A stretch of 64,000 nucleotides of DNA from Diabrotica undecimpunctata (Eukaryota > Arthropoda > Insecta > Coleoptera > Chrysomelidae): positions 28,421,644 through 28,485,643 of the forward strand of contig NC_092806.1 in NCBI RefSeq assembly GCF_040954645.1. The letters are read 5' to 3'. The position numbers and the translations under genes were made by a program. Of the stretch, positions 42,778 to 54,045 are shown piece after piece (positions within the stretch are counted from its first letter, which is position 1; each line of letters starts with the position of its first letter). The notes beneath the pieces were generated by a model that was not told the DNA's origin, ran no database searches, and was given only the letters and a program-made list of their open reading frames with translations.

Positions 42778-43350
42778 TCGTACGGTCGGAGTATTCTCCG
42801 AGGTATTCGGTGTCTCTGTGCCAGTTCGGCACGATCCGAAATAGCTATAAGACTGTCTAAGCACTCTCTTTCCCTATCTCGAGGATCGATTTATCGGACT
42901 TTTCTTTACCTCAACGAAAGATGGACCAACAATTCACAACACCAGTTCCTATACATTTTCGTAGAATAAGTCGTAGCCGACACAGCTTCGTACTTATTAA
43001 CTACAAAGGTTTCGGACTCTTCTTCAAGCGAAGTTTTCTTACAATCGGTTCACTCTTGGGTAATAATAATAAACGTCGAAATAGTCGCAAGGCACTCGGC
43101 CAACAAGGTCTAGCTGAGGTCAAGATGTAGACCGATTTGATCCCGATCGGAAGATGCGATGTCTTTTTATACACTTTTTGTTTGCAACTTGGCAGCGATC
43201 TTCCGTCGAAAGCCCAATAACAATGCAGTGAATAAAATCGTTTGTTAATGGCTGGCCAGAGTGACAATGACAATATTTGCTCTGATTGGCCACCGTGGCG
43301 ACAAAACATCTTATTTGATGCATATATCGAGAGTAGTTGATTCTCAAAGG
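42778..43350 (+). repeat. LTR-like dispersed repeat, copy 1
   Basis: The sequence starts TGTCGTACGGTCGGAG and shares ordered blocks with 54796-55740: the start, TCCGAGGTATTCGG, GAAATAGCT.TAA, ACAACACCAGTTCCTATAC, TTTGCAA.T.GGCAGCGATCTTCC-like sequence, and GGCCAGAGTGACAAT. This copy lacks about 450 bp present after the first block in copy 2. TG start, TATA-like TTTTTATACAC near 43167 and the absence of ORFs suggest an LTR or a non-autonomous element. The right boundary is uncertain. Confidence 0.55.
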
Positions 43351-45009
43351 AAAAATAAAATGTCTTGAAAGTAAATATTGTCTCTGAAAAGTGTTAGTAT
43401 CTCCATTATAACTAATACGTTCAGTTTGGTTTTTGTTGTCAATGTATCATCCCTCCCTAGTTTTACTTTCGTTATATTACGTGAGAAAAACTGAAATACT
43501 ACTAAGTGTCAGAATAAACGAATATGAAACATAAATAAAAAACAGAGAGCATACATCAAAAGCAAAGATGCATCAATAGTTATGAAAGAAACAGACTACA
43601 AAAACAAAACAATCAAACAGGCAGTTCTCATCTTATTTAATAAGAAAAATGTGTAGCAAACCCATCAAAACAATGTACTCTGGTTACCAATACTAAAAGA
43701 AGAAGTCAGCAACAAGAATATACCAAAATTAATGCACTAATAGAAGGTCAGACACACCTCATCAGTTCCATACAGTTAACTACATAAGCACAAAAAAATT
43801 TAGAATTTGAGATCTATCCGATGGTACATCATCCTCAAATCGCAATTGCAGTTCAAAACATGGTTATTTGCATACAAGATCCAGGACAACCTAGTTACCT
43901 GTCAAATTGGCTGAAACAAAGCGCCATATTACAATCAATTGTTGTTTAATCCGTATAAATACAATATTTAATTTAAACATGCCACAAGAAAACAATTTCG
44001 TAACATCTCAAATGAAATTATGAGTAAAAAATTTAACTGTTTTTTTTATAAATAAATAACGATCTCTCATCTAAAAACACATCGTTTCTTTAAGAAACAA
44101 TAATAATTACAATGTTGGTATTCCCGTTGTATACAGACAATCTAATTATACTTCTGGCAGGCCACCCGATTTAGCATTCTTTCCCCTATTAGGGATTATA
44201 GAGTGGAATTTACCATAAATTCTAATTTGGGGGTAGTTGCCAACATCCTATGACGTTAGTCCGATCTGGATAAAACTAGTAGTGATTCACAAATCAATAT
44301 CCAGAAGAAGTTTTACTCTTTCGTTAGGGAGAGCGCGATATGGTTAAGTTAAATGAAGATATTTTTGAAGAGAAAATTTGTCGGTAAAACTTGTAGAAGA
44401 GAAAATGGGAATTATTTATAATTCTTTGTGTGTACGTGTTTATGTTGATTATAAATCCAGGCGTAATGGTGAATTCAAACAGTGTTTTTTTCATGTGAGT
44501 TGTGAATTTTGTTGATTTTTATCTTAGTTTTGAACAATAGAAATCAAAATTTTATTTATATTTTTATCACCTTTTTAAACTTTTAGATACGGTGGCTCCA
44601 TCTACTCTGTATTTTAATAAATTGATTACATTCTTTCGGTTTAGACATAAATAGTACTTAAATCACGCATATCTTAAATGATCTGAAAAAATAAACTCGT
44701 GAACAGTATATCAAATATTTTATTTATTTTTTTCAGATTTTGTTTTATGATAACTTAATTAGAGTAAAGTAAATAAATCATTTATTTATTAAAAAGAACA
44801 TACTTACTATTATTTAGATATTTCTGTGGAAAGAAAATTGTTATTATATGAGATCCTTGCTACTAATTACTAACGAAAATTATAATTAAAATCACAGTAT
44901 AATTGATAGGATATCCGAGTTGGGACAGATACTGAAAAAAGTGTACAAATACCGGATGTGGATACTCAAAATGTATCCGGATACTTTTTAAATAAGTACG
45001 ACTATTTTC
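43351..45009. other. No recognised gene; old dispersed repeat inside
   Basis: 43500-43800 is A-rich on the plus strand and may be a very decayed LINE linker. The part at 43930-44030 has a diverged match to 18690-18780, and a CAATCAATT.TGGTTTAATCCG-like piece also occurs near 3372-3395. 44030-45009 is AT-rich with nothing recognisable. Confidence 0.4.
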
Positions 45010-46165
45010 ACTTTTTTTTTTAATTTCGTGTCCATTCATTTATACACTGTACTTTACATTTTCTTTTAATGTTTCCACTTCTCTTTCGAACTCTCAGCGT
45101 ATTTACTGTAATTCTTCTCAGTACTCTCATCTCTGCCATTTCCAGTAGCCTTTGCGTTATGGCTGTGTCGGGTCTTGTTACTAAGGCATATGTCATTATT
45201 GGTCTTACACTAGCTTTATAAATTCTTGACTTCATCTCAGTGTTAATGGGTCCGTTTCGTTATATAGTGTTATTAAGGCATCCTGCCACTCTATTTGCTT
45301 TTTGTACTTGATCTCTTACTTCTTTGTCCAGGTCTCCATAGCTAGACAGTGTAATTCCCAGGTATTTTATTTCCATTACTTGCTCAATACTGATGCCATT
45401 AATTTCTATTTTACATCTGGTTGGTTCTTTGCTGACTACTATTGTTTTAGTTTTCTGAGATGAGATTGTCATATTAAATTCTTTTGCTCTTATGTTAAAT
45501 CTGTGGACCAGTCTTTGCAGACTATCTTCTTCTTGGGCTATCAATATTGCGTCGTCTGCGTAACAGAGTATTTGTATTTCTTTGTTTCCCATTCTGTATC
45601 CTCTTCCTATGTTAACGCTTTTGATGATTTCATCCATCATCAAAATGAAGAGCATGGGGCTCAATGAATCTCCTTATCTTATTCCGCTGTCTATTTCTAT
45701 AGGTTCTGTAAGTTGTCCATCTATTCTGACTTCAATGTTTTTTTTTGGTGGATGTTTTCGATAGTTTTTATAATATTTAGGCTAACTTTTCTATTATACA
45801 GAAGATGGATATTACATCTTTGACTCTTACTCTTTCCTAAGTGCTTTCCTAAGGTCAATTAGACACAGAAATTCTGGTCTATTACACTCTAGTGATTTCT
45901 CAGTAGTTTAGCTAGTAAGTTTAAAACTAGTCTTCATTCTTCTGCTATTTTATTGTGTTTTATAATTTTATTAATTGTTCTCTCATTGCTGCTCCACAAT
46001 ATTTCAGTAATTCGTTTGGTATCTCGTCTTTACCTGCTGCTTTTCTGTTCTTCAGGTTTTCAAGTATTTTCCGAACTTCCTGTACATTTATATTAAGTTC
46101 TTCATTTTTGGTAATTTCTGGTGTTTTCGATTCTAGTATCGTTTGTTCTTCCTCTACACACTTTT
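45010..46165 (-). pseudogene. LINE RT (SVGRPRKRW-type family), decayed 5' half
   Basis: Minus-strand frame 45664-45260 has SPMLFILMMDEI (motif B), catalytic CYADDAILIAQEED, TISSQKTKTIVVS and IKYLGITLSSYGDLDKEV; 45235-45020 has RIYKASVRPIMTYA and the region after it. Upstream (46165-45665) the linker and RT fingers are visible only as scattered matches with many stops. The C-terminal basic tail is missing, so the 3' end is truncated or deleted near 45010. Confidence 0.7.
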
Positions 46166-46991
46166 AAGGTTGGGTATTCATATAAAATGGACAAATTGGT
46201 TCTGTTGTCCTTCAAATATCTTAGCAACTCCAACTATATTTTTGAAGTTTTATTATTGATGCTAATACCCCGTTCATTCTGTGTAATAATACAGCTGTCT
46301 ATTTGCTGGTCTCGGAAATCGCTAAAATCATTCAAATTTTGATCTTCTTTCTCATCTAATTAATTTAAACTTTCTAATTCCATTTGTTATTTTCCCACAG
46401 TTATAATGCATATTTTGATATATTTTAAAGTATTTTTGGGATTTTTACGAAGTTGTACTACTTAAGTTTGAATTCAGAAAGAAGAACTAAAGCTATAATT
46501 CGATCTTTCCACTCCAAAATTAAAATGCCAGCAAAACGAGTATTTTTGCTTTTGATGTACATTTTTGCTAGTGTTCTCCTTCATATTTTAATTTCGTATG
46601 GGCTCTAGATGACAACTGTAGCTAGTTGCCATCTAGAGCTCATCGTCTCGGGGTCAGGAACCTCCAAATTGGGAGTCCCACGTTGCCATGCAGGGTATCT
46701 GTTAAAGATTTTTCACCAACTTATTAACAAAGATATAACAAATTTTGTACTATTTTAAGGGTTTATACCCACATATTTAGTGGGTTGACTCGTGACTCAT
46801 GTACACCTGGTAAATGCACTGATGATAGATTTGTTAGTCCGAAAACGTTCTGTGATGTAGCATGCAAGGGTCTTTTTAATTATATACCTTTCATAAAGGA
46901 TTTTTAAATAAAACTTTTGTGATTTATATACAGCCAACTACAGGATTTTCTTAATAAATATTTATAAATAAATATAAATTTTATTTATATA
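46166..46991. other. Non-coding; hairpin and dispersed tail-like sequence
   Basis: No gene. Contains the hairpin at 46602-46639 and a conserved-looking stretch at about 46750-46900 with a CTGATGA...GAAA pattern (46819-46844). Confidence 0.4.
46602..46639. repeat. 16-bp inverted repeat with 6-nt loop
   Basis: GCTCTAGATGACAACT (46602-46617) and AGTTGCCATCTAGAGC (46624-46639) are reverse complements with one mismatch. The role is unknown; it could be a transposon end, a cruciform, or an RNA hairpin. Confidence 0.75.
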
Positions 46992-47975
46992 AAGGCGGTT
47001 CAACTACCTTTTCAAAAATGCCACACAAATTATCTTTCTTTTCAGTACTTTTGAAAAAATCAAGTAAAACCGTTAAGATATTAAGTATCGCAGAACATGC
47101 GACCTGGGATTGCTAACAAAAAAAAAAAAATCCACAATAGGATTGGATTTTGCGAAACAATGACGGATTTAACAATTGCAAACCAAAATATTTTACACAA
47201 TATTTGCTTTACTGATGAGTGTACGTTTTTCTTAATGGACATGTTAACGCGCAAATTGTCGATACTAAAGTGATGAAAATCCTTTGATGAACTTTTTAAG
47301 GAAGATCATACACAGTATCCCGAGAAATTGAAAGTTTGGACTGGTATTTTTGGGGATATTCTTATTGGACCTTTATTTATTAAGGTAAATCTAACTGGTG
47401 AGCTCTACTTAAATTTGGTTAAACAAATAATAGACCCGTTAATAACAACTACTTTGGAAAATCAAATTGATACGGCTGATAACATAATTTTGCAAGAAGA
47501 TCTGATTCTCTTTCAAGAAGATGGAGTTCCACCACATTACTTTTTTCTAGTTAGACAGTGGCTAAATGATAGATTCTCTGGCAGATCGATTGGTCGAAGA
47601 GGAGTAATTGAATGACCCGAGCTAGCACTTCTACTTTTCTGACTATGGGAATATCTAAATTCAATTATCTATAAAACACAACCTTGATATTTGGAAAATT
47701 TAAGTTTTTCGAAATTTTGGAGAGAGGAGTTTGAGAGCAGGCCTTATCACTGTTTACAAAATAATGTCGAACATTTTGAACATTTACTTCAGTAAGTTAC
47801 TTTTATTCTTTAACATTTACTTTTACTTTATGAAGTTACTTTTCAATTAATTTTTATGTTTTATTGCAAAACATTTTAAACTTGAATATCTTTACAGTTT
47901 TACTTAATTTTTCCAAAAGCACTGAAAAGAAATATAATGTATGTGGTATTTTTGAAAAGGTATTTAAACGACCTT
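46992..47975 (+). mobile_element. Mariner/Tc1-superfamily relic with long TIRs
   Basis: The left end AAGGCGGTTCAACTACCTTTTC... and the reverse-complemented right end AAGGTCGTTTAAATACC... align for roughly 75-80 bp with scattered mismatches, and TA dinucleotides flank both (46990-46991, 47976-47977), the TSD of this superfamily. The unit of ~984 bp is short for an autonomous copy; the 5' part of the transposase is missing. Confidence 0.75.
47110..47815 (+). pseudogene. Tc1/mariner-type transposase, C-terminal part
   Basis: Before 47328 shifted frames read RIGFCETM and ICFTDECTFF, the first catalytic Asp motif. The open piece 47328-47615 reads KVWTGIFGDILIGPLFI, FQEDGVPPHYF (second acidic position, where Q(Q/E)DG is usual) and RSIGRRGVIE. 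After a stop it continues as a YLNSIIYKTQP and NNVEHFEHLL end. The helix-turn-helix DNA-binding half is absent. It represents the insect DDE_3-type lineage with a GRRG motif, assigned from memory. Confidence 0.65.
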
Positions 47976-48499
47976 TACATTGAAGTATCACTCAACCCCC
48001 TTTCTATTAAAGATTTTGGGGGTTGTGTCCGTCCCCGCTAGAGGGTTGATATAATTTAGTTGAAAACCTTCTACAAAATGTCCCACTCACAAATAAGTTT
48101 GACGTGTTTTCGCATATTTTAGACTTTTTATAGGGACCAAATTATCTAGGGTGGTAACTTTTCAAATTGACAAACTGTATAACGGTGGCATTGGCCAGTA
48201 AGCCACATTCAAAAAGTTTTCTGTGTTTGAGGATGTAGGTCTGGAACTTAAATAAGATACTTTGGCTCCTGCCTGAGTATTTGGCCCATTCATCTTTGTT
48301 TCCTAATCAGGTATTCTGTATTTATGGAAGGCTCTTGTATATTCTTTAAGACTATTTGTATTGATGATTTTGTTAATTAATTATAACTTAAGGACGTTTT
48401 GTCCTTATGAGTAGAGAATGGTTTATAATCATGATTTATAATCATCAGTCAGTCATGATCCGTCCTTCATCTTTTGTCCATTATAGCAAAGCACATCAA
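47976..48499. other. No gene seen
   Basis: Non-coding. A short inverted pair TCAACCCCC/GGGGGTTG-like (47993-48030) is visible right after the TIR element. Confidence 0.35.
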
Positions 48500-49771
48500 G
48501 GCTCTGTTCCATGACCGTTCGGCTCAAGTAACGACTACTTCCGATTATCGATTCGGATTTCCATAATCTTCTTTCTCTTCTTCTTTTTATGTAGACATGC
48601 CTCTGTTTATTTTTCAATGTGCCCCCAATAAGTTGTCGTTCCATCGTTTTCGTGGTCTTCCTACTGATCGTCTTCCTATTGGGGAACCGTCTATTGCCGT
48701 CTTTACTACTCTATTTGTTGTCATTTGGCTTATATGATCGTTCCATTTTACTCTTCTATTTCTTACCAGTTCTCAATGTTCTCCACCTTGTATCTACGTC
48801 GTATATATGTACTTCTATCTCTGTCGCATAGTGTCAGTTGCCATCAGTTTTTCTTAAGTGTTTTCATCCCTGTTGTTTCTAATATCCTTTTTGTCCTCTC
48901 TGGCAGCTCACTTTTAAAAGTTTCTCTCAGTTTTCCAAATGCTGCCCACCCAAGGCCGATTCTTCTCTTCAGTTCATGAGTCTGGTTATCCCTGCCAATC
49001 ATAATTTCATGTCCCAGGTATTTATATCTATCTACGAGTTCTATTTCTTTTCCACCAATACTGATGTTCTGGTTGGGTACCAAATTGGTCATGATTTTTG
49101 TGTTTGAGATATTTATATTTAAACCTACACTTTCTGTAGCCACAACGAGTTCCTGTACCATCTCTCTTGCCAAGAGAGACGCTCCAATTTACATCTTAAT
49201 AAATTTGATTAAATTGGTGCAACATACGTTGTATATCGTCTTCACTTTGAGAGAGTAGTATTCCGTCGTCTGCATATCAGATCATTTTAAGTTGTTTTAC
49301 TCCCATTTGGTATCCTTTTTTAGTTCTTACTTTTTTTAGTATTTCATCCATAATCAGGTTTAACAATAAAGGATTCAGTGAATCTCCCTGTATTATCCCA
49401 TTGCCAGCTTCAATATAGTCGGTTAGTTCTTCTTCCACTGTTACTTTTATTGTGTTGTTTTGGTAGATATTTTCGATGATTTTGATTATTCCTAGAGGTA
49501 TCTTTCTTGCGTACAATAAGTGGATAACGTCCTTTAATTTGTCCCGGTCAAATGCCTTCTTAATGTCCACAAAATATAGATATGCCGTTCTGTTGTATTC
49601 TAATGATTTCTCTTGCACTTGCCTCATTATAAATATAGCGTCGGTGCATGATCTTCCGGATCTAAAACCTTGTTGTTCTTCTGCTAGTGTTATAATTTCA
49701 TTCAGTTTATTTGTTATCACTTTGGTTGTTAATTTTAGTGTTTCCATAATATAAAGTATATATGTAAGCAT
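48500..49771 (-). pseudogene. Mosaic LINE RT pseudogene
   Basis: Minus-strand order: 49771-49195 has LKLTTKVITNKLNEI, QGFRSGRSCTDAIF, motif A LYFVDIKKAFDR, motif B GDSLNPLLLNLIMDEIL and a YADDGILLSQSEDD motif, typical of the SVGRPRKRW-tailed family. 49185-48890 instead has VGLNINISNTKIMTN, IELVDRYKYLGHEI and RRIGLGWAAFGKLRETF, which belongs to a different RT family. From about 48885 to 48620 the first family resumes (LETTGMKTL, then PIGRRSVGRPRKRWND). Both halves of the mosaic are broken by stops. Confidence 0.65.
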
Positions 49772-50430
49772 CTTTGAAGATCTTTAAGTGCATTTTTAGC
49801 AAAAACCAAATGCAAAACTAGATTACCACTACAAATTGTGGAATAATAAACACCTAAAAAAAGATGACATTCTTTATTACAATGAAATTACCTAATTAAA
49901 GAAGTACCTGATCGAAAAATAAAATCTGAAAGATATACAAGACTTGCTTCTATTGGAAAGTATGTATTATAGCTACGAAATCAATAACTAGGTCCAGTTT
50001 TATTATTTTCATTTAGTAGCATACGTTTTTTTTGTAAAAATCCTTTTATGAGGATTTATGAATATTAAAAAGTAAATATTAATTTTTTTTTGGAACACCA
50101 GTATATTCTGTAAAAATAACTACATAATTATCTCATTAACTAACCTTAGCTACTAATAAAAAATTCATAACTACTTTACCCCAACAATATTGATTTATTT
50201 CTTTCAACCGAATCTCTCACGAACAGTTACTTTGGGCTGAATAACAAGTAATGATTTTTTTTATGCGTATTCTAAAAAAATGTTTTCAAATTTGAACAGA
50301 TTGAAATAATTCCTGATATTTTTGATTAATTTTTCTTTCTGGAGTCTTTTTCACACCTATATAGGTAACAGTTTTTGTTTATGTTGCTTATAAAAACATT
50401 TGAACTTTATTAAATAATTTGATGTTTTGC
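49772..50430. other. AT-rich spacer, no gene seen
   Basis: No coding signal. If the frame at 50441 is a real exon, this would include its upstream intron. Confidence 0.4.
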
Positions 50431-50440
50431 TTTTAGAAAA

Positions 50441-50593
50441 ATGGAAAACAAGGAGGATCGTGGTTACAAAAAAGTACCAGTGCACGAAGAAGGCGTAGTT
50501 GAAGCATCATATGCCTCCGAACGAGATAGTGTATATGTGACTACCACCATTCCTGGGCCCACAAGTAGAAATTTCCTTTACATAGCAGCAAGT
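50441..50593 (+). CDS. Possible first coding exon of a host gene
   Basis: A pyrimidine-rich acceptor (TTTTGCTTTTAG, ending at 50436) precedes AAAA and an ATG at 50441. The frame reads 51 codons (MENKEDRGYKKVPVHEEG..., ending in RNFLYIAASAG) and meets a good donor GTAAAT at 50594 in phase 1. Base composition and codon use look coding, and it matches no transposon protein I know. A hydrophilic N-terminus turning into FLYIAASA just before the splice site resembles the start of an insect sugar/trehalose transporter (major facilitator) first helix, but that is a guess. No later exon was found in the window. Confidence 0.4.
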
Positions 50594-51289
50594 GCAGGTA
50601 AATTTCTAGTCCGCATACATAAAAGAATTTGTTATCAGTAGCACTAGTAAGCGCATATTTGGTTGCCTAACATACAGTGAAAATTGTGTATAAAAATTAC
50701 GGTTACTTATTTTGGTTAACGAATATTTGATTACACACAGGGTCAAATAAAACTCAATTCAGCTCAGGAAATTTCAGCTGTTCCATAAAAAAAGTGTAAG
50801 GTTTATTAAGAATTGGTTACTAGAATCTTAACATGCAGATCAAAGTTATTGAGTGTCTACAAATGTAATAGTTGTCTAATTTTGTATTTATTTTTTAATA
50901 TTTCACAACCAATCTTTCTTCTGTCTTCTTCTCTTAATTTGTTATAAACTTCTTTACACCGTCACCCTAAGATGTCAGTTTTTTCACCACCCTATGGTGT
51001 CCTTCTCTTTCTTAACGCTTCGTTGTGCTATTTTTGCGTCTTACCGCCTTCTGAACATTTGTTTTTCTTGTATTTGTTCACTATTCTGTCCCTAAGGAAG
51101 ATTTCTCTAATAGTACAATTAATATTATTTTTCTTGATATTATGAACAAAAGATCTTCTTTCTGCTTTTTATTTTCACCGAATTTTGATAATTTTCTTGT
51201 ACACATTATACGGATTTGTAGATATCATACGAGGAAAAATGTATATCATATGTAATTTTGTTTTTATCATCTCAGTTTCAAATTAAAAC
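50594..51289. other. Intron or spacer; weak RT trace
   Basis: No supported gene. Minus-strand 51150-50900 has a few residues reminiscent of a LINE C-terminus, not enough to call. Confidence 0.35.
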
Positions 51290-51730
51290 CATCATGTGAT
51301 CAAAACCATTGATAGAGCGTACGGTACTGTTGGCAGACTCCAACTATATTCTGCTATCATCGAATTTGGGATACCGAAAGGATTGGTAGAATTAATTAAA
51401 ATGACAACGAGGAAAGTTTAATGTAAAGTGCGAGTAAAAGGGGATCTTTCAAAACCATTTACAACCAACAGAGGACTGCGCCAGGAAGATACGCTATCAT
51501 GGACGCTGTTCAACCTAGCGTTAGAAAAGGATATGAGAGATTCGTGAATAAACTTAACTGGTACGATATATACCTGTAGCTGTAGTATACAAATAATGGC
51601 ATATGTTGATGATATCGTGATCATTGGAAGAATCCGAAATAAAGCAGTTAAAGATTTTACACGTATTAAAAACGCCGCAGAAAACATCGGACTTCTGATT
51701 AAATTCCAGAAAACTAAATATATTATAATA
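51290..51730 (+). pseudogene. LINE RT palm fragment, cut off at a repeat
   Basis: Plus strand: AYGTVGR, FGIPKGLVELIKMTTRK, FTTNRGLRQEDTLSWTLFNLALEKDMRDS (motif B region) and a MAYVDDIVIIG catalytic motif (YVDD, where YADD is usual) at about 51600-51625, then AAENIGLLIK. The reading ends where the direct repeat at 51731 begins, so the LINE was probably interrupted by that insertion. Stops near 51420 and 51547 break it. Confidence 0.6.
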
Positions 51731-51836
51731 TAATGATATCGTCATATAATATGCATAATAAATATTACTCGTATAACTACTTCCATCTCTGTTTAGGAAC
51801 AGAGATGGAAGATCCCAATATTTGCACTTATTACAT

Positions 51837-52625
51837 TTCTTCTTCTTCTTCAGTGCCTTATCCGGTCCGGATGTTGGCGATCATCAAGTTTATCATGATT
51901 TTGTTAACTGCTCTGCGAAACAATTCCGCGGAGGTCATCCCAAACCATTGTCGGAGGTTTTTTAATCACGAGATAAGACGGCGTCCCGGTTCTCTCCTGC
52001 CAAATACTTTACCCTGCATAACAAGTTGAAGAATTCGATATTTTTCTTCGTTCCACATCACGTGTCCGAGATACTCAAGCTTACGTTGTATCACTAAATT
52101 AAGCACTTCTTTTTCTTTGCTCATGGGCTGTAGAACCTAATGTGGGTGACATGGTCCACATACGGTATTTTTAGTATCCTCCTGTAGATTCACATCTCGA
52201 AGGCTTCAATCCGCTTTTCTGTGGCTTGCGTCAGTGTCCAGGCTTCAACTCCATATAGTAACACTGGCAGAATGTAGCACCTCACTATCCGCATCTTAGT
52301 CTCCAAACTAAGATCACTGCAGCACAGCAAGGATCTCAACTTGACAAATGTATACCGTGCCATTGTGAGTTGAGGGTAGTTGCGAGGTAAGTGAATCTGT
52401 CGACTCTCTGGATCTCTTCGCTACCTGCCATTAGTGCCCCGAGATCTAAATTTGCACGGCTGATAACCATGAATTTAGTTTTCTTAATATTAAGGTCTAG
52501 TCCGTATGTTACGCTCACAGTTCTGACTCGGTTTAGTAAGGCTTGGAGATCATTTAGGCTGGTTGCTAGTAACACAGTGTCATCGGCGTAGCAGATATTA
52601 TTGATGTATTCACCTACCTATCACT
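51837..52625 (-). mobile_element. GPGRRR-family LINE tail in the gypsy repeat
   Basis: CTTATTACAT occurs at 51827-51836 and 52626-52635. The minus-strand insert starts just at the RT catalytic motif (CYADDTVLLATS at about 52560-52590), continues with YGLDLNIKKTKFMVISR and the thumb, ends in a frameshifted but recognisable C-terminus near 51870, and has a GAA-type tail at 51837-51851. It is 5'-truncated. Confidence 0.75.
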
Positions 52626-52639
52626 CTTATTACATACTA

Positions 52640-53930
52640 ATTTTTAATATTCCAAGAAGATTACTGTCTGAGTAGTTATTTTTCCCTGTTATATATCTCG
52701 AAGTGGTATTCTTTTAAGTATAGTCTGATAATCGTGAGTTTCGAGGTAGGCTCTGTCATTAAGAAATATGTGCGTTAGTCGTTTATGATCCGTTTTACCG
52801 AAAATGTTGATGCTCCATATAAACAACATTTAAAATGATTGATTCCCCAATAAATTGCGAGTAATTCCTTAATTATTATAGGTTTGTTAAGTTCTCCTTT
52901 GTTGAAGCTGCGCGATGAGTAGGCTATTGGTAAATCTGTTCCGTCGTAGTTCTGACTTAAAATTGCTTAACAGCTCGCATTCTATGCGTCTGTTGTTAAA
53001 ATAAATTGTTTACTGAAGTCTGGGTATTTGAGAATTGGTGGTTTGGTCAAAGATTATAAATATAAGTTTTTTTAAATGATTCTTCACAATTTTGCGACCA
53101 AAAGAATTCTACTCCTGTTTTCGACAATCTATTTAAAGGTGTGCATTTCTACAAAATTTGAAATAAAACGTCTGTAATCATTATAAAATGTTACGAACCA
53201 TTTAGCTTAGTCCGCTGTCTTAGGTGTCGGGTATTTCTCTATTGTTGAGTATTTTGCTTTATCACATGATACTCCTTTCTAAGAAAGTTCATGTCCCACA
53301 TATGTAACCACTATTCTGAAAAATTGACATTTTGCTGGTTTTAGCTTCAAGTTAAATTTCCGACATATCTCAAATGTCTTTTTTAAGTTATCTAAGTGAT
53401 GTTTTTCTGATATTCCTATCACCACTAAGTACAAAAATGCTTTGTTCGGTGTTAAGCCTGAGAATGCTATTTACATCATTCTTGAAGAGCTATTTGGGCT
53501 TATTTTTAATTCAAAAAGTAACCTGGTGAATTGAATTGCTTTTTTTCCATGCTAAAGGATGTATGTTTTCTTGATGATTGTTCTAATGGTATCTGGTGGA
53601 ATCCTGACATTAACCCTATTTCTGAAAACCATTTTGCTCTCCCAGGTTGGTCTAATATTGAGTCTATTCTTCGTAACGGAAATTTATCTGTGACTAGTTT
53701 CTTGTTCAGTTGTCTGAAATCTATACATAATTTCCATGCTTTATTTCCGTCTATATCATTTTTCGGCACTAATAACACCGGGCTGTTGTATTCTGATGTC
53801 GATAGCTCGACAATTTCCTGTTCTCAACTGTTATACTTGTCTGTTTAGTTCTTCTGTTTGAGCATGTGGTGTCTTATAATTCTCTGTGTAAACTGGTGTG
53901 TTTTCTGGCAGGGTCGCCATATAACATAAT
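52640..53930 (-). pseudogene. Ty3/gypsy pol: reverse transcriptase and RNase H remnant
   Basis: On the minus strand the frame 53778-53506 carries the RT start LLVPKNDIDG, CIDFRQLNKKLVTDKFPLRRID, and a WFSEIGLMSGFHQIPL motif A region, with Glu-Ile-Gly where the catalytic Asp (I-D-L) is usual. Further left, shifted frames show FLYLVVIGISEKHH (YVDDI position degenerate), the LKPAKCQFF connection, and RNase H pieces such as LTTDA and IAYSSRSFNKGE. Many lesions; an old copy. The protein would copy the element RNA into DNA. Confidence 0.7.
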
Positions 53931-54045
53931 GATATCGTCATATGATATAATTAATAAATAATACTGGTATCGGTACTTCCATCTTTATTTAGGAACACAA
54001 ATACTTGCACTCATTACTTACTAATCTTTAATATTTTAAGTAGTA

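Larger units (their letters stand above)
51731..54045 (-). mobile_element. Ty3/gypsy remnant between direct repeats
   Basis: Similar ~115-bp segments starting TAATGATATCGTCATAT lie at 51731 (interrupted by a LINE, resuming to about 52660) and 53927-54045, same orientation, roughly 80% alike by eye. Between them is gypsy pol sequence on the minus strand. They are probably LTRs or parts of LTRs of a deletion derivative lacking gag, protease and integrase. Confidence 0.55.

Noticed and set aside
53906..53920. Gypsy primer-binding site (TGGCGACC on the minus strand)
   Set aside because: The same bases read as pol coding sequence just upstream of the RT, so gag and the true 5' region are missing and a PBS here is unlikely.
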